Shown: positions 42,623-54,349 of the stretch, piece by piece | Layout of the letters: each line of letters begins with the position of its first letter | Position numbering within the stretch: position 1 is the stretch's first letter | Assembly (NCBI GenBank): GCA_947184155.2 | Contig: CAMXCT020001024.1 | Span: 573,584 to 637,583 of the forward strand | Direction: 5' to 3' | Source: Cladocopium goreaui | Lineage: Eukaryota > Sar > Dinophyceae > Suessiales > Symbiodiniaceae | DNA length: 64,000 nucleotides | The notes under the pieces: generated by a model | Told to the model about the DNA's origin: nothing | The model's input: the letters and a program-made list of their open reading frames with translations, nothing else | The model's database searches: none | Program-made: the position numbers and the translations under genes

Positions 42623-43244
42623 CTGAAAGAAGCAATTCCTCGGCATCGGGCAAGCTACCTCTGTGTCACACCTGTTTTCCGGTTTTTCGTTTTAAATATA
42701 AACACATTAAGCGTCGATGTTGTTACTGTTTCCCTTCATGATGGTCTCAAAAATTATATCTAACCGAATCTAACCGAAGGAAGTTTAGAAGTCAAACTTC
42801 CGACAATATGGACAGATGAAAAGCAGAGGCGGGAAGAGTCAGGGAAGAGAAGAGAAGAAGAAAGAAGATCAAAAAAAAAAACTCAGAAGAAAGAAGATCC
42901 GGGCGCGCGAAAAGGTAGGGCGCTGATTTCCTGAGAGGGGTTGCATTTTGGAGCATGAGATCTTCAGGTATGGGAAGATGATTTTGCGTGAAAGGTGCAG
43001 AACTTCGTATGGTTTCACTTTTTCGTGGCAGGCGCAGCACTGTAGAGACATGGACTGAAAAAATTGCAAAACGCATTGGCACGAGGCCGTGGGCTCTGCA
43101 CTCAACTTTCCATTTTTGAAGGAAGTCTCGCAGAATTGCTTCGTTTTTGATGTTGTCAAGTTCAAAAACTGAGGAAATCTCGCAGAATTGCTTCGTTTCT
43201 GATGTTGCCAAGTTGAAGTCTCGTAGAATTGCTGCGTTTTCAAG

Positions 43245-43490
43245 CTTACAAACAGACAGACAGACAGACAGACAGCCAGCCAGCCAGCCAGCCAGGCAGG
43301 CAGACAGACAGACAGACCGACGGACAAGACAAGACAAGACAAGACAAGGCAAGACAAGACAAGACAAGACAAGACAAGACAAGACAAGTCAAGCCAAGCC
43401 AAGCCAAGCCAAGCCAAGCCAAGCCAAGCCAAGCCAAGCCAAGCCAAGCCAAGGCAAGACAAGACAAGACAAGACAAGACAAGACAAGAA
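43245..43490 (+). repeat. CAGA / CAGC then AAGAC and AAGCC pentamers
   Basis: Blocks change in order: (ACAG)n, (CCAG)n, (AGAC)n, then (AAGAC)n, (AAGCC)n and again (AAGAC)n. The pentamer shift by one base in the block interior suggests one variant spreading through the array. Confidence 0.85.
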
Positions 43491-43504
43491 TCACACCGGC
43501 ATAG

Positions 43505-44235
43505 ACCCCAGATAGAAAAGGTTGGAACTGATGGTTCCCAACGTGGGAACCAAAGGTTACCATGGCAAGGAACTGCCGGTTCCCAGACCTTGAAACTTAC
43601 GGTTCCCAACCTGGGAACCAGAGGTTGCTATTGCAAGGAATTGCCGGTTCCCAGAAGTTAGAATTTATGTTTTCGAAGCTAAGCAACTATCATTGCAAGG
43701 AGCTGCGGATTCCCAAAGTTTGAAACTCATGGTTCCAAACCTGAAAAAGCATACGTTACCAGTGGAAGGATCTGCCGATTCCAAAAAGATAAAAATCATG
43801 GCTCTTAATGTTGTTTTGTTTTGTTTACTGAGCCGGTAACAGAACCTTTTGTTTTGCTTAATGGACCGGTAGCGGAATGTTTGCGTTCGGCTGCTGGGCC
43901 GGCATAAAGATGTGTTTGCACGAAAAAGGTGCATGTTAAAATGATATGAAAACAGTTTCTCTGCAACTTTATGGTTTTGCTTAATGGACCGGTAAAAAAC
44001 GCTTTGTTTTGCTTAATGGGCCGGTACCGGAATGTTTGCGTTTGGTTCATGGCAAGGAACTGCCGGTTCCCAAAGGTTGGAACTCACTGTTGCCAACGTG
44101 GGAACCACAGGTTGCCATTGCAAGGAACTGCCGGTTCCCAGAGGTTGGAACTCCTGGTTCCCAATCTGGGAACCAGAGGTGACCATTGCAAGCAACTGCC
44201 GGTTCCAAGAGGTTGGAACTCATGCTTCCCAACCA
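43505..44235 (+). repeat. About 68-bp minisatellite with GGTTCCCA...TGGGAACC
   Basis: Units contain GCAAGGAACTGCCGGTTCCC and an inverted GGTTCCCA/TGGGAACC pair. A patch at 43800-44040 holds a second short repeat with TTTTGCTTAATGGACCGGTA. Confidence 0.8.
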
Positions 44236-46250
44236 CACAGCACCCTGCACAGCACCTTCGCCAGACTTGGCCACCGCAGTCTGGACAGCACCCTGCACAG
44301 CACCTTTGCCAGACTTCGCCACCGCAGACTGGACAGCACCCTGCACAGCACCCTGCACAGCACCCTGCACAGCACCCTGCACAGCACCTTTGCCAGACTT
44401 CGCCACCGCACTCTGGACAACACCCTGGAAAGCACCCAGCACAGCACCCTGCACAGCACCTTTGCCAGACTTCGCCACCGCAGTCTGAACAACTCCCTGC
44501 ACAGCACCCTGTGCAGCACCTTTGCCAGACTTGGCCACCGCAGTCTGGACAGCACCCTCCACAGCACCCTGCGCAGCACCCTGCCCAGCACCCTGCACAG
44601 CACCCTGCACAGCACCCTGCACAGCACCCTGCACAGCACCTTTGCCAGACTTCGCCACTGCACCCTGCACAGCACCCTGCACAGCAATTTTGCCACACTT
44701 CGCCGCCGCAGTCTGGACAGCACCCTGCACAGCACCCTGCACAGCACCCTGCACAGCATCCTGCACAGCACTCCGCACAGCACACTGCACAGCACCTTTG
44801 CCAGACTTCGCCACTGCAGTCTGAACAGCACTCTGCACAGCACCCTGCACAGCACCTTGGCCAGACTTCGCCACCGCGCTCGTACAGCACCCTGCACAGC
44901 ACCCCGCACAGCACCCTGCACAGCACCCTGCACAGCACCCTGCACAGCACCTTTGCCAGACTTCGCCACTGCAGTCTGAACAGCACTCTGCACAGCACCC
45001 AGACTTCGCCACTGCAGTCTGAACAGCACTCTGCACAGCACCCTGCACAGCACCTTTGCCAGACTTCGCCACCGCAGTCTGGACAACACCCTGCACGGCA
45101 CCCTGCACGGCACCTTTCCCAGACTTCGCCACCGCAGTCTGGACAGCACCCTGCAAGGCACCATTGTGCACAGCACCCTGCACAGCACCTTTGCCAGACT
45201 TCGCCACCGCAGTCTAGACAGCACCCTGCAGAGCACCCTGCACAGCACCCTGCACAGCACCTTTGCCAGGCTTCGCCACCGCAGTCTGGACAGCACCCTG
45301 CACAGCACCCTGCACAGCACCCTGCACAGCACCCTGCACAACACCTTTGCCAGACTTCGCCACCGCAGTCTGGACCCTGCACAGCACCCTGCACAGCACC
45401 TTTGCCAGACTTCGCCACCGCAGTCTGGCACAGCACCCTGCAAAGCACCCTGCACAGCACCCTGCACAGCACCCTGCCCAGCACCCTGCACAGCACCCTG
45501 CACAGCACCTTTGCCAGACTTCGCCACCGCAGTCTGGACAGCACCCTGCACAGCACCTTGGCTAGACTTCGCCACCGCAGTGTGGACAGCCTTGCACAGC
45601 ACCCTGCACAGCACCCTGCACAGCACCTTTGCCAGACTTCGCCCCCGCACTCTGGACAACACCCAGCACAGCACCCTGCACAGCACCCTGCACAGCACCT
45701 TTGCCAGACTTCGCCACCGCAGTCTGACAGCACCCTGCACAGCACCCTGCACAGCACCTTTGCCAGACTTCGCCACCGAAGTCTGGACAGCACCCTGCAC
45801 AGCACCCTGCACAGCACCCTGCACAGCACCTTGCACAGCACCTTTGCCAGACTTCTCCACCGCACTCTGGACAACACGTGCAGAGCACCCTGCACAGCAC
45901 CCTGCACAGCACCTTTGCCAGACTTCGCCACCGCAGTCTGGACAACACCCTGCACAGCACCCTGCACAGCACCTTTGCCAGACTTCGCCACCGCAGTCTG
46001 GACAGCACCCTGCACAGCACCTGCGCAGCACCCTGCCCAGCACCCTGCACAGCACCCTGCACAGCACCCTGCACAGCACCTTTGCCAGACTTCGCCACTG
46101 CAGTCTGGACAGCACCGTGCACAGCCAGACCACCGCAGTCTGGACAGCACCCTGCACAGCACCCTGCACAGCACCCTGCACAGCACCTTTGCCAGACTTC
46201 GCCACCGCAGTCCGGACAGCACCCTGCACAGCACCCAGACCCCACCTTTG
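44235..46250 (+). repeat. 2-kb satellite on a 12-base grid
   Basis: The basic unit is CAGCACCCTGCA (12 bases). It alternates with a 36-base segment beginning TTTGCCAGACTTCGCCACCG. Most units have lengths in multiples of 12, so frames stay open for hundreds of codons on both strands (up to 930). The Gln-His-Pro-Ala and Cys/Val-rich translations are repeat artefacts in my view. Confidence 0.9.
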
Positions 46251-46284
46251 AGAAGTAAGAACCCCTATAGCTTGCCAGCTATCT

Positions 46285-46545
46285 GGGGAAAAACAAGACA
46301 AGACAAGACAAGACAAGACCAGACAAGACAAGACAAGAAAGACAAGACAAGACAAGACAAGACCAGACAAGACAAGACCAGACCAGACCAGACAAGACAA
46401 GACAAGACAAGACAGACAAGACAGACAAGACAGACAAGACAGACAAGACAGACAAGACAGACAAGACAGACAAGACAGACCAGACAGACCAGACAGGCCA
46501 GACAGGCCAGACAGACCAGACAGACCAGACAGACAGACAGACAAC
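46285..46545 (+). repeat. AAGAC and CAGACAAGA repeats
   Basis: The AAGAC pentamer of 43.3 kb reappears on the far side of the 12-base satellite, followed by CAGACAAGA nonamer-like units. Confidence 0.85.
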
Positions 46546-46549
46546 TACT

Positions 46550-46560
46550 ACTTTCTTCTG

Positions 46561-46594
<34 letters not shown>

Positions 46595-46685
46595 GACCAC
46601 CACCACCACCACCACTCCCACTCCCACTACCACCGCCACCGCCACCGCCACGGCCCCCGCCGCCACCACCACCACCACCACAACT
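46550..46685 (+). repeat. Trinucleotide repeats (TAC)n, (CAC)n
   Basis: (CTA)n passes to (CCA)n with CCCACT and CCGCCA variants. Confidence 0.85.
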
Positions 46686-46794
46686 ACAATTACAATCACA
46701 CTACATTCCACAACACTACAACTGCAACCATTGCAAACATTCCAATTACTTTACTTCGAGTGATCCCCACCATGACATTTATACGTTTTGTTAC

Positions 46795-47255
46795 TGACAA
46801 TCTTCTGGCATTCTATCTGACATATCTTCTGGCATTCTATCTGGCATATCTTCTGGCATTCTATCTGGCACACTTTCTGCCAATCTATGTGGCATTCGAT
46901 CTGGCATTCTATCTGGCATATCTTCTGACATTTTATCTGGCACATCTTCTGGCATTCTATCTGGCATATCTTCTGGCATTCTATCTGACATTTTATCTGG
47001 CATTCTCTCTGGCATACCTTCTGGCACTCTATCTGGCATATCTTCTGGCATTCTATCTGACATTTTGTCTGGCATTCTCTCTGGCATACCTTCTGGCATT
47101 CTACCTGGCATATCTTCTAGCATTCTATCTGGCATAGCTTCTGGCATTCTATCTGGCATATCTCATGGCATTTTAACTGGCATATCTTCTGGCATTCTAT
47201 CTGACATTTCTTCTAACACTCTATCTGGCATATCTTCTGGTATTCTATCTGGCCG
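46795..47255 (+). repeat. 24-bp minisatellite, about 19 units
   Basis: The unit is TCTTCTGGCATTCTATCTGGCATA or its half. Eight-residue periodic translations on both strands follow from the 24-base length. Confidence 0.88.
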
Positions 47256-47257
47256 TT

Positions 47258-47452
47258 GAGGTCCAGCAGTGCGCACTGAGCTGGGAAGGTCCCAGGTTAA
47301 GGTCCAGCGGTGCACACTGAGCTGGGAAGGTCCCAGGTTGAGGTCCAGCGGTGCACACTGAGCTGGGAAGGTCCCAGGTTGAGGTCCAGCGGTGCACACT
47401 GAGCTGGTTTGGTCCCTGGTTGAGGTCCAGCGGTGCACACTGAGCTGGGAAG
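47258..47452 (+). repeat. 41-bp minisatellite, five units
   Basis: The unit begins GGTCCAGCGGTGCACACTGA and continues GCTGGGAAGGTCCCAGGTTGA. It sits directly after the 24-bp array. Confidence 0.85.
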
Positions 47453-47916
47453 TTGGCAAAGAGCTTGGCGAAGAGTTGGCAAGGCGGAAGTTGAGGTGGA
47501 AGTTGATGCAGACATGGTCGAGGAGAAACTGGAGGAGGAGGCAGAGGAGGAGGAGAAGGCGGAGGACGAGGAGGAGGAGGAAGAGGACGAGGAGGACAGC
47601 TAGCCGAGGAAACAACTCTGATAAAATCTAACAACCCTCACCTGGCAGGTGGGGAAAAAACACAACTCCAACCACCTGTCGGTCCATCAGTGGATTTGCT
47701 CTGCCATCCGCGACTCACAACAACCAACCTCCCCTATAGGTTTCCTATTTTTGAAACTTCCGCCACCGCCTTGTGCGGTACTACTGGTATTCATATGATT
47801 TCACAAGTATATATAAGCTATAATTATTGATCTATATATAATATGTAGCATGTCAAAATGATAAATTGTGCTCCTATGTTTTTATTCCTATATTGGCCAT
47901 ATGTTCGGTTTCCTAC

Positions 47917-48025
47917 CTTCCATCAACCCCATCCCAGCGTCCAGCTGGCCATCTCCGTCAAAGTCCACAGCCACCGGCGTCGCCGCCAAGAAGTTGCTGC
48001 TGCGTCCAGCTTCAAAAGGGATCAC
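47917..48025 (-). CDS. FG-GAP gene exon 3: VAVDFDGDGQLDAGMG
   Basis: Acceptor GTCTCAG|G and donor GGAAG|GTAGGA bound the exon. It encodes VIPFEAGRSSNFLAATPVAV, then DFDGDGQLDAGMGLME, a complete FG-GAP loop. Confidence 0.7.
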
Positions 48026-48139
48026 CTGAGACAGCCATGGCCATGGCAGCACATCCAAGCGGAGAACTCACCAGTATCAGTCCCACGCCATCCCACGTGT
48101 GATGATCTTGTTGGGAATTTGGCTCATATACACAGGCCC

Positions 48140-48270
48140 GTACATTATATATATATATATATTATACATATATATATATTATATACATATATATATTATA
48201 CATATGTATATATATATTATACATATATATATTATACATATATATATATATTATACATATATATATATGC
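48140..48270 (+). repeat. (TATA)n / TATTATACATA tract
   Basis: About 130 bases of alternating TA with periodic TTATACATA lie in the short intron between exons 2 and 3. Confidence 0.85.
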
Positions 48271-48341
48271 TTCGGCTTTGTGGGGTTTGTGAGATTCATG
48301 TCTACCATATCCCAACGTGTGTCAAGTCAATGCGGAGTTGC

Positions 48342-48405
48342 TCGGAAGGGATCCTCGCTGGCTTTCCGGACGTAGTAGCGTCCATTAGGGTGCTTGGAAT
48401 AGTAC
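48342..48405 (-). CDS. FG-GAP gene exon 2
   Basis: Starting after GCGAG|G and ending before a GC donor (48341-48340), the exon encodes YYSKHPNGRYYVRKASEDPF. It joins exon 1 as GRV-R-YYS and exon 3 as DPFR-VIPFEAG, all in frame. Confidence 0.65.
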
Positions 48406-48467
48406 CTCGCTGGCAGTGGAATTTGGTGGAACTTCGCATACGAATCAACCAAGTGCAATCAGGGCAC

Positions 48468-48548
48468 CTGACCCGGCCATCATAATCACCAATCAGAAGC
48501 TCTGTCACACCATCTCCATCCCAGTCTACCACGTAAGGCGCAGCTAGC
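48468..48548 (-). CDS. FG-GAP gene exon 1 (first recognised): DWDGDGVTELLIG
   Basis: Acceptor GTGCAG|G and donor GGTCAG|GTGCCC bound the exon. It encodes LAAPYVVDWDGDGVTELLIG, then DYDGRV: a calcium loop, then the strand before YY. Earlier exons were not found with confidence. Confidence 0.7.
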
Positions 48549-48619
48549 CTGCACTTGCACATCTGGATCATACATCAAGGCAGATCATGACAAATCATGG
48601 TGGATCTGTGCGGGGACGG

Positions 48620-49450
48620 ATATTTTGGCAGCCATAGATCGTATTACAAGTACAAAATGTTACAAATGTTCAACATTCAGCCTTGCTGCCATCTGGACGC
48701 TGGCGCGTTTCACCTCAACGGCTCCGCAATGTTCGCATCCATGCTAGACATGCCACAATGAGGCCGGGGCCAGCATCTCCCGATGGCCATGACATCGCCC
48801 CGGCGATGGGACACACCACCAATCATCTGCAAAGACTGGGACTGACAGGGCACCTCGGCACATCTCTGCACGCTGCATGATGCATGGAGTATGTCATTTT
48901 TCAACAGGGTCTCCTCAAATTCAGCAAAGGCACAAAACGTAGTGAAACATGTAGCTAAAATCGCCATGGGACATTCGACGCTGAAGTTGCCTGCAAATAT
49001 TGCAATGAGTTGGTGTGGCTCTTACTCTTCGCAAAGGCCATTCTAACATAGCCTGGCGAGATAGAACGAGTGAGTGTCAAAGCCACCCTCATCCTCTAGC
49101 GCTGCATTTGTTGGTAAACATGCATACATATACGAGTACAACACGAATACATATACATGTGTATACACATGAATACGTATAATATGAAAGGGCACACATG
49201 CTGGAATCTATGCCCACATGGATGTAAATGTGGGTAATGATTCTACACTTGAATACACTAAAATTGTGTGTAATTACTGCTTATATGCATGTGAGATCAT
49301 ATGAGTGTACAGTATATGGCAAGTGAGAACGGTTCAGAACTGTGCAAAAAGCACGGGTCGAAGATACGTTTTGATGCGTTTAGTAGTAATGAAAAATGTT
49401 AATATTGTTATATAACAATAATGCATGTTGATATATTTTAGTGTATCTTT
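48620..49450. other. No supported gene
   Basis: Short open frames and an AT-rich patch with TACACATG words at 49120-49190. No exon claimed. Confidence 0.35.
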
Positions 49451-49472
49451 TAGCTGCATTTTGGCTCTCAAG

Positions 49473-49650
49473 TTAGCTCATGTGGCATGCCCATATGGCG
49501 GCTCCAGCCAAAAAGGCTGCCGAAACGCACAAAATAAGAGCATATGAGAGCCAGTTTTTGCTGTGAAGGGCTGGTGCCATCCGTCCAAAACTTCCACGAC
49601 ATTTGTGCACGACCTCCATCTGTTCATCCCCCAATCCTCTGATCTCGGGG
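49473..49650 (-). CDS. Candidate C-terminal exon with membrane helix
   Basis: The minus frame contains HSKNWLSYALILCVSAAFLA, then GAAIWACHMS and a stop. It reads like a short tail-anchored C-terminus. Unknown protein. Confidence 0.4.
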
Positions 49651-50176
49651 GCAAATGGTGTTCTCGCCCTTCTTCCGGATGACGTCGGGTTCAATCCTCG
49701 AAACCCATCGCACCACCTCCATCCACCCCCAGCTTGCTCTTAGTTGGATGTCCAACATACTGCTAAACACACAGAGGTCCATACTCATAGACCTTCGCAT
49801 CTCGTGTCAGCCCAACGGCAAGCATCTCCTGCCAACATCTCCGAAACCGGCTACTAGCCTAAATCCCTGCATCAAGTGCAGCGCAGATCTCCTCCTGCAA
49901 TGTTGTGGCAATATGGTGCGCGCTCACCGCGCGAAAGCTCCTTAGCTGGCTCCATACAAGCGTTCTGACTGCTGAGTAGCCAGTAGCTCCTGCAAAAAAA
50001 GGCCTTGACCACGGTTCAGCGCCCTGTTACAAGCCAGCAACAAAATCCGCTGAGATATCAGAAATGGATGCAGGCATACTCCGATTTTGAATCATGACTA
50101 AAATTAATCGTAATATAATCATTCAATATCATTTAATTATATATAATTATAAATAACTTAAATAACCCTGTAAATT

Positions 50177-50287
50177 CACAGGATGAATCCCAGGCGGAGT
50201 GGCGCGGCAACTGTTTTACTTAGGGCACAAAAGAGCCTGCAGTTGGCTCAGGAGGTTTTGCGTGTAATCAGCCAGATTGTTGTTAGG
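50177..50287. repeat. Direct repeat copy 1 (about 111 bp)
   Basis: Nearly identical to 51900-52010 (only a few base differences). The minus strand reads YTQNLLSQLQALLCPK in both. Confidence 0.85.
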
Positions 50288-50299
50288 CTGCTAGGCTAT

Positions 50300-50910
50300 C
50301 TTCCACACGTGGCCCACCTCCTCGTCGGACATCATCTTGCCGATCTCCCCAACCTTGTTGGAGTCCCTGACCTTGCCTTTGCCCATCTTGTCCGCCTGCA
50401 AAGCCTCGATAAGGCCTTGGTAGAGGTGGAGGTGGGGGGTCCAAAGACTTCATCAAAGTTCCACCCCTTCTCCAAGTTCCGTGGGGCTCCCAAAAACGGA
50501 AGATCCGGCACTCTTGGCATCATGGCACCGCTGTCCCACCTGGGGTTGTCCTCCTTGTTGCTGGTGGCGTAGCCTCTGGTGTCATAGCTACCCTCATTGG
50601 TGGCTCCCTCTTAGTTTGCCGTACTCCTTCTTCAGGTGCACGCGTTCCCTGCTGCTTCAGCGCATCATTCTCCTTTTGCAGCTTTAACCACTCGTTCCAT
50701 TAGCTCTTCAACCATTTCCTTTCTATTGCTCGCTCCAACTCATCACGCCCCTCATCTCCGGAATGCTGAACTTTTGCTGGAGGTAGCTCTTGTCCAGGTC
50801 CTTGAACTTGTTCAGAACCCCTTACAGTACTCGACTATCGCGGCCTCGAAATCCATCAAGGCGATCCGCCTTAGAATCTTGAACAAAGCGCGGAGCAAAG
50901 GATGTGTGCA
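50300..50910 (-). pseudogene. Degenerate coding relic, possibly retroelement gag
   Basis: Protein-like segments appear in shifting frames: LNKFKDLDKSYLQQKFSIPE, MMPRVPDLPFLGAPRNLEKG and a PPPPPLPRPYRGFAGGQDGQ region. The Gly/Gln-rich tail and the link to the repeat resemble a decayed gag. No domain is certain. Confidence 0.35.
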
Positions 50911-51577
50911 CATGTGTTGTGTGTAAGGCCCAAATCTTCAAACTGGAAGGTGGCCGATGGGGTTAGCGCATGGCGTCATGTGGGTTTAGGCGTGTGCGCA
51001 ACTTTCACGAGAAGAGACCACTGACCAGCAGCGAAAAGCAAGCCACTCCTGCTGGGAGTCCAGCGCTGAAGTATTACAGCATGTGCAGCATGATGCCTAG
51101 CTGCCTAGCTTTACACAGGTTGGATGTTGTCTGACTTTGGGTTTTAAAGTTGCAGTTGTCTTGTTGTTCCTCGTTTGTGCCATACCACCTTGTCCCTATT
51201 CATGAACACGCAGCATGTCAAAATAATGAATGGACCTGAGCTGGCTGCAAGGGCAGCACGGCGAATGATGGTCAATGTTGTATCGCACTGGATAGACTTG
51301 AAGTATACCAGCATTGTGCTTTTCAACGAATGATGGGGCCCTACGGGAGTCCAGGCTGCAGTCACTACTGCAGGCCGACCTGGCAGAAGGTGGAACTGGT
51401 GCCCGGGCCCAGCAAGGCTCTAAGGCGGAACAACTCGATGGACTTCGAGCCCGCAATGAACGAGAACGGAGTCTTGGACAAGTTCCTCCTTGAAGTCCCT
51501 CTTGTCGCAACACCCGTAGGCCATCCAACGCTCACATGCACTGATTGCGACCCAACTGCATCACCCTGAGATCCGCC

Positions 51578-51850
51578 TTAGTTTTCCAGTGGTTCCCAGC
51601 TTGGCGGTGTACTCTCACCTGCCGTCCTCAACTCGTCCTCATCCAAGTCAAGGTCCAACAGATTCTCACTCGGTGTCTCATCCGGTAGGCCTCTAGGTCT
51701 TGCCTGGGTCAAGAGGTGTTCTTCCCTCACCTCTTCACTCCAGAATGGGTTTGGTTCTTGCCCTCTGCCATGATCGTCACCATATCCTTGGCCTTGATCG
51801 TCCCCTTGTTGGCGTCCTCCTTGTAGTTCACCATCCACAGGCCTTGGCAT
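51578..51850 (-). pseudogene. Acidic Gln/Gly-rich relic next to repeat copy 2
   Basis: The frame reads GDDQGQGYGDDHGRGQEPNP, then FWSEEVREEHLLTQARPRG, followed by an acidic Leu/Asp stretch. It is open for 90 residues and lies downstream of the repeated segment. It could be a gag or an exon; I cannot decide. Confidence 0.35.
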
Positions 51851-51899
51851 AGTCCATGTACTCTACGAAATGGCTTTCAGTTGAGCGACTTTGGGCTCA

Positions 51900-52010
51900 T
51901 TCACAGGATGAATCCCAGGCGGAGTGGCGCGGCAACTGTTTTACTTTGGGCACAAAAGAGCCTGCAGTTGGCTCAGGAGGTTTTGCGTGTACTCAGCCAG
52001 GTTGTTGTTA
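51900..52010. repeat. Direct repeat copy 2 (about 111 bp)
   Basis: Partner of 50177-50287, 1.72 kb away in the same orientation. Confidence 0.85.
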
Positions 52011-52299
52011 TATCTTAGATTATCTTAGTATATCTTAGTTATATCTTCCACAAATCCAATTCCAAGGAATCCAAGGGTCTGTTCAAATGGATCAGGGCCA
52101 TCAGTATCCACCTGCGTCGTCTCCTTGGATCCTGTGGGTGCCTGCTCTGTCGATTCGGCCTGTGCTTCTCGCTTCTGGCCTCGGTGGCGTTTTTTTTTGG
52201 AACGATGGTAAAATTGATAAACTGAGGCACCGTTGAGGCACCTTGGTGGGCCTTTGCTGAATCTACCACTATCAATCCACTATCATCCTTTATCAAATT

Positions 52300-54340
52300 T
52301 TATCATCTCCTTTCAGCCAACTTTCAGCCATCTCTCAAAGGAAGGTCGTTGTGCTGTGGGGCCGTTGGTTGCCTATGGCTATGGAATAGATTCATCATGG
52401 CCAGATATGACCAGCCTTAGTGAGCCCCTCTTGCTGTTTGATCAGAGTCTGACTCTTGAGCCACTTTGCCACCAAGGCACGCCTTTTGACCCTTTGCTTC
52501 GCCTCAGGCTCATCTTCTGACCTAGGGACTTGACTTGTTGCTGTGCTTTTTCAGGCCATGATTGACAAGGCTGTCTGAGGATCGGTGCAAGGTCGATCAG
52601 CACTGGAGGTTGCATTGTGATGTTTGTGATGGACGAATCGTTGCATGTCCACAGTTGCACTGCTGGATGTCTGTCATTTGAGGCGATCCACGGAGCCCTG
52701 CTTGGTGTAGTCTGATCTCCTTGGCGCCAACTCGAAGCCACAAGGGTCAGAGTGATCCAATGCGCTAGTGCCGGACTAGGCTGGCTCCTTTCAACATAGG
52801 ATGGCTCCAACCCAACAAATGGGACTGGGGTCACCATTTGAAACATAGATCACCACAATTGTGTGCGCGCGCGCAATCGTATATAATCTTGCATGCAATT
52901 TGTTCACATGCATGCTCATATCACACCGCATCGTGAGTATCGTGTTCTGGTATTTCTCCATATTGGATCCTGAATGTTTGTTGGGTTCTCTCTGATAAGA
53001 ATACCGTGGTTGATGCAGCGCCCCGCCTTAGCACTGGCTGCAGCTGAGCATCTATCTTGAATGGAATCGGATCCACGTGTTGGTGCGGCCTGTGCCTGTT
53101 GACCGGCTGCAATGATCTTAAAGTCAGTAACTGGCGGTTGGGGTGCCTTTTGGTCAGCCTAACAGTCTAACATGTTTGAGCCACACCGCGTAGCTACGAT
53201 ATCAACTCACGGACGCGTTTCGTTTCCTGGTCGCCTGCCTCGTGTGAACGTCCCACTTGTCTGGAAGCTTCCCCAGAGGTCGATGGCTCGGCGATGCCGC
53301 TTTCAGCTTCGCTTGTGAGCTGCGCACGCCTGGGATGGAACGAAACTCTCAAGTTGGTAAAGCAGGGTAAAAACTACGGCTACGTTACATAGGTTGCATA
53401 TGGTTGCGCTATGCATCCAGATAAATATAAATAAGTCATGATAAATTTAAATTAAATAAATCACATCAGGATGATCACGATCAGGTCCTGAAGCCAAGGA
53501 CCCGACAAAGCTGCCAGCTCTGTGAATAGGCCAGCGGTGGCCGATTTCCTAGCACTGACATGGCGGCAGTACATGCCGGTACTATTGCAAGGTATCACAG
53601 TTTCTTCTAGGAATCTGAGAGCGATGCACAGCAGAAGTAACGATGGCGGAAATCTTCTCATGGGAAAACCTCAGCTTGAAGAGGGATCACGGGCAAAGTG
53701 AAGAAAATACAAGACAAGTATCAAACCATGTCAAGCCCCGCGAATGTCCAGACAATGCTGGACAGTTCATGCTACGAGATGCTAGGAAACAATTTTGAAC
53801 TATAGCTGCTAGTTTGCCGACCTGTTTTTTGTCTGATCTTGACCTTCTTGCAGACATCTTGGGATCCCGCAGATTCGGATCTGGAACATTGGTCCTGCAG
53901 TTTGACAAAATACGGCATGGTGCTTGGCCCCCAGTTCACCCAACATTGGTTCACCCAACATTGGGCTTCCACGGTCCTCCTTTATCTACCATGGGTCCCT
54001 TAACAAATTAGTAACAAAGCCAAGCCTGTCTGAAACGGGAGATTCGACTGGAGAAGCCGACCCCAAGTTTCTGGAGATCTCCTGCGTGCGTCAAGATATG
54101 TCAAGGTTATTCACGTGGATTTCATACGTGGCTTGATGACACGGTCGAAGGAACCGATGGCGACATGCTGTTCTGATCGCAAGTAGGCTAACCAACAGTG
54201 CTAAGTCCTCCATGCGACCTTGCAGGATCTCAAGCTGCTCGAAAAGCGCTGCTTGCACCTTGCAAATCTTCGGCTCATATACTGCCCTCATCTCATTGCT
54301 TGGGCAAGACCTATATCAAGCATCGTGTGGGAAATCATAG
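52300..54340. other. No supported gene
   Basis: Short open frames only. (GC)n at 52862-52872. Two 10-11 bp words (TTCACCCAACATTGG) are repeated in tandem at 53936-53964. Confidence 0.35.
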
Positions 54341-54349
54341 AGTCTCATC

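Noticed and set aside
44084-46544. Cys/Val/Leu-rich minus-strand frames of 716 and 774 codons
   Set aside because: Same 12-base repeat; no start context, splice signal or domain.
43971-46763. 930-codon plus-strand open frame rich in Gln-His-Pro-Ala
   Set aside because: It is produced by a 12-base satellite; other frames on both strands are open for 360-770 codons over the same DNA, which a real gene would not show.
46760-47159. Hydrophobic plus frame (FYLAYLLA repeats) as a membrane protein
   Set aside because: A 24-base minisatellite gives eight-residue periodicity on both strands.
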